Assembly (NCBI GenBank): GCA_031178805.1
Contig: JAPSIJ010000019.1
Coordinates: forward strand, 1 to 15,105
Direction: 5' to 3'
From: Cellulomonas sp.
GTDB lineage: Bacteria > Actinomycetota > Actinomycetes > Actinomycetales > Cellulomonadaceae
DNA: 15,105 nucleotides
Part shown: positions 13,652 through 15,105 of the stretch, piece after piece
How positions within the stretch are numbered: position 1 is the stretch's first letter
How the letters are laid out: each line of letters begins with the position of its first letter
The notes under the pieces: model-generated
What the model was told of the DNA's origin: nothing
Database searches by the model: none
What the model saw: only the letters and a program-made list of their open reading frames with translations
Made by a program: the position numbers and the translations under genes

Positions 13652-14371
13652 TCAGGCCGGGGGAGCGGGGTCCTCGGCGCCCGGCACCACGAGCCCCGCC
13701 TCGTAGGCCAGCACGACCAGCTGGGTGCGCGACGCGCAGCCGGTCTTCGCGAGCAGGCCGTGCACGTAGGCCTTCACGGTCGCGACCGCGAGGCCGAGGG
13801 CGTCGGCGGCCTCCTGGTTGGACCGGCCGCGTGCGACGGCCAGCAGCACGTCCCGCTCCCGGCCGGTGAGCCCGGCGAGCGCCGCGGCGGCCGGGCCCGC
13901 GTCCGCGCCGGCCGGCGCCCGGGACCCGCCCCAGCGCCGCCACTGGTCCAGCACCAGCGGCGCGACCGCGGGGTCGAGCACCGACCCGCCGCCGTGCACC
14001 CGGCGCACCGCGGTGACCAGGGTGCCGGGGTCGGCGTCCTTGAGCAGGAAGCCGTCCGCCCCCGCCCGCAGCGCGCCGGTGACGTACTCCTCGTCGTCGA
14101 ACGTGGTGAGCACCAGCACCCGCACGCCGGCCAGGTCCGGGTCCGCCCGCAGCGCGCGGGTTGCGGCGATGCCGTCCAGCACCGGCATCCGGATGTCCAT
14201 CAGCACCACGTCCGGGCGCTCCCGGCGGGCCAGCGCGACGGCCTCGGCGCCGTCGGCGGCCTCCGCGACGGTCGCGAGGTCGGGCTCGTGGTCGACGATC
14301 ATCCGCAGGCCGAGCCGGATCATCGCCTGGTCGTCCGCGACGAGCACGCGGACCTGCTGCGGGTCGGTCAC
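13652..14371 (-). CDS. NarL/FixJ-family two-component response regulator
   Basis: The 239-residue regulator has a receiver domain (about residues 7-122) with acidic pair Asp13-Asp14, phospho-acceptor Asp59 in VVLMDIRMP, Thr89 in VLTTFDDEEYV and Lys111 in DGFLLKDADP, all intact. An Ala/Gly/Arg-rich linker leads to a LuxR-type helix-turn-helix (about 173-236: LTGRERDVLLAVARGRSNQEAADALGL, then VKAYVHGLLAKTG). On phosphorylation it should dimerise and bind DNA. Its GTG start (complement of 14369-14371) overlaps the stop of the histidine kinase by 4 bp, making the pair a co-translated two-component system. Target genes are not evident; such systems in actinobacteria often control a linked ABC exporter, but the DrrAB-type genes here are about 3 kb away with their own operator-like site. 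Confidence 0.95.
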   Translation of the reverse strand: MTDPQQVRVLVADDQAMIRLGLRMIVDHEPDLATVAEAADGAEAVALARRERPDVVLMDIRMPVLDGIAATRALRADPDLAGVRVLVLTTFDDEEYVTGALRAGADGFLLKDADPGTLVTAVRRVHGGGSVLDPAVAPLVLDQWRRWGGSRAPAGADAGPAAAALAGLTGRERDVLLAVARGRSNQEAADALGLAVATVKAYVHGLLAKTGCASRTQLVVLAYEAGLVVPGAEDPAPPA

Positions 14372-15105
14372 GGCGCCGGCACCGCCAGCTCCACGGCCCA
14401 GCCGCCCCCGGCCGCCGGACCCGCGTGCAGGGTGCCGCCGCAGGCCGCGGCGCGCTCGCGCATGTGCCGCACCCCGTTCCCGCCGCCCGCGTCGTGGCCG
14501 TCGTCCCCGGTGCCCGCCGCCCGGCGCGCCGGGCCGGGGTCGTGCACCCGCAGCGTCAGCAGCCCGGCGCCCGCGGTGAGCGTCACGTCCGCCCGGCCCG
14601 CCGCTGAGTGCACGAGCACGTTGGTCAGCGCCTCCTGCGCCACCCGCACCACCGCCAGGCCCACCTCGTCGGAGCACGGCGGCAGCGGGTCGGGCAGGGA
14701 CGCCGTGACGGCGAGCCCGGTGCCGCGCACCCGGTCGAGCACCGCGCCGAGGTCGGCCAGCCCGGGCACCGGCGCCAGCGGCGCGCCGCCGTCGCCGCCC
14801 GACCCGCCACCCGCCCCGTCGCCCGCCCCGTCGCCCGCCTCGTCGCCCTCGCGGAGCACCCGCACGACGGACCGCATCGCGACCAGCGCCTCCTTGCCCG
14901 CCGGGGCGATCCACCGCACCGCCGCGCGGTACTCCTCGGGGCGGTCGCCGCCCACCCGGTCCGCCGCCTGCGCCCGGACCACGATCGCGCTCACGTGGTG
15001 CGCGACGACGTCGTGCAGCTCCCGGGCGATCCGCTGCCGCTCGGCGCGCACCGCGGCGCGCTCGCGGACCGCCTGCAGCGCCCGCAGCTCGGCGTTCCGC
15101 AGCGC
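14368..15105 (-). CDS. NarL-type sensor histidine kinase, C-terminal part (N-terminus outside window)
   Basis: About 245 residues are present and the frame stays open through the window edge, so the sensor and membrane part is missing. The HisKA_3 dimerisation domain has ERQRIARELHDVVAHHVS, with the phospho-accepting His at fragment residue 31 (complement of 15013-15015). The ATPase domain has the N-box VAQEALTNVLVHS, an HDPGP segment at the G1 position, and GGGNGVRHMRERAAACGGTL at the G2 position. Between them is a Gly/Asp-rich linker coded by a 12-bp tandem repeat. A GTG at 15051 would give an internal start, but it would cut off the beginning of the dimerisation helix, and the upstream codons (ALRNAELRALQAVRERAA) continue a plausible coiled coil. 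The kinase should phosphorylate the overlapping response regulator; its signal is unknown. Confidence 0.92.
   Translation of the reverse strand, partial: ALRNAELRALQAVRERAAVRAERQRIARELHDVVAHHVSAIVVRAQAADRVGGDRPEEYRAAVRWIAPAGKEALVAMRSVVRVLREGDEAGDGAGDGAGGGSGGDGGAPLAPVPGLADLGAVLDRVRGTGLAVTASLPDPLPPCSDEVGLAVVRVAQEALTNVLVHSAAGRADVTLTAGAGLLTLRVHDPGPARRAAGTGDDGHDAGGGNGVRHMRERAAACGGTLHAGPAAGGGWAVELAVPAP
14811..14846. repeat. Three tandem copies of a 12-bp repeat inside the kinase linker
   Basis: CCGCCCCGTCGC occurs at 14811-14822 and 14823-14834, and a one-base variant (CCGCCTCGTCGC) at 14835-14846. On the minus strand each copy encodes four residues of a Gly/Ala/Asp(Glu) linker between the dimerisation and ATPase domains. 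Copy-number change would keep the frame and only alter linker length. Confidence 0.8.

Noticed and set aside
1..15105. CRISPR, phage-defence or mobile-element system
   Set aside because: No regularly spaced repeats, transposase, integrase, nuclease or toxin-antitoxin motifs were found in any reading frame examined.

Overview
The window is a GC-rich, gene-dense stretch of chromosome, consistent with a Gram-positive actinobacterium. GTG starts and 4-bp GTGA/ATGA gene overlaps are frequent. The order recN, steA, steB (mctB), pyrG, NUDIX hydrolase matches the core order I recall from Mycobacterium (Rv1696 to Rv1700). Three cell-envelope genes sit between steB and pyrG, an arrangement I associate with Micrococcales, possibly a Cellulomonas relative. 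The genus is a guess. I see no rRNA, tRNA, CRISPR array, transposase, integrase or other mobile-element signature.

Region 1 (1-7256, all +): the 3' part of recN (DNA repair); steA (division-associated, thiamin-pyrophosphokinase-like fold plus one membrane helix); steB/mctB (membrane-anchored coiled coil, often annotated 'copper transporter'); a divergent MraY/WecA-like enzyme; a MurJ-type flippase; and a GT4 glycosyltransferase. From steB onward each gene overlaps the next by 4 bp. This looks like one translationally coupled cell-separation and lipid-linked-glycan module and is the most interesting part of the window.

Region 2 (7257-9660, +): pyrG (CTP synthase), probably starting from its own leaderless promoter, overlaps a NUDIX hydrolase of the ADP-ribose pyrophosphatase type. 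A perfect 16-bp-stem hairpin fills almost the whole gap to the next, convergent gene.

Region 3 (9667-11474, -): a two-gene DrrAB-type ABC exporter. Its promoter carries a 16-bp near-palindrome that looks like a repressor operator, but no cognate TetR or MarR gene lies in the window.

Region 4 (11512-12720): a divergent pair, a small DUF4406/deoxyribosyltransferase-like protein (-) and a DeoR-family regulator (+). They share a short intergenic region with three phased copies of a GTGCA-containing direct repeat.

Region 5 (12747-15105, -): an epoxide-hydrolase-like alpha/beta hydrolase, then a NarL-type response regulator and its overlapping histidine kinase, which runs off the window. The kinase linker contains a 12-bp tandem repeat. 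Regions 3 to 5 look like accessory genes joined to the conserved recN-to-NUDIX block. No gene-free stretch exceeds 300 bases.
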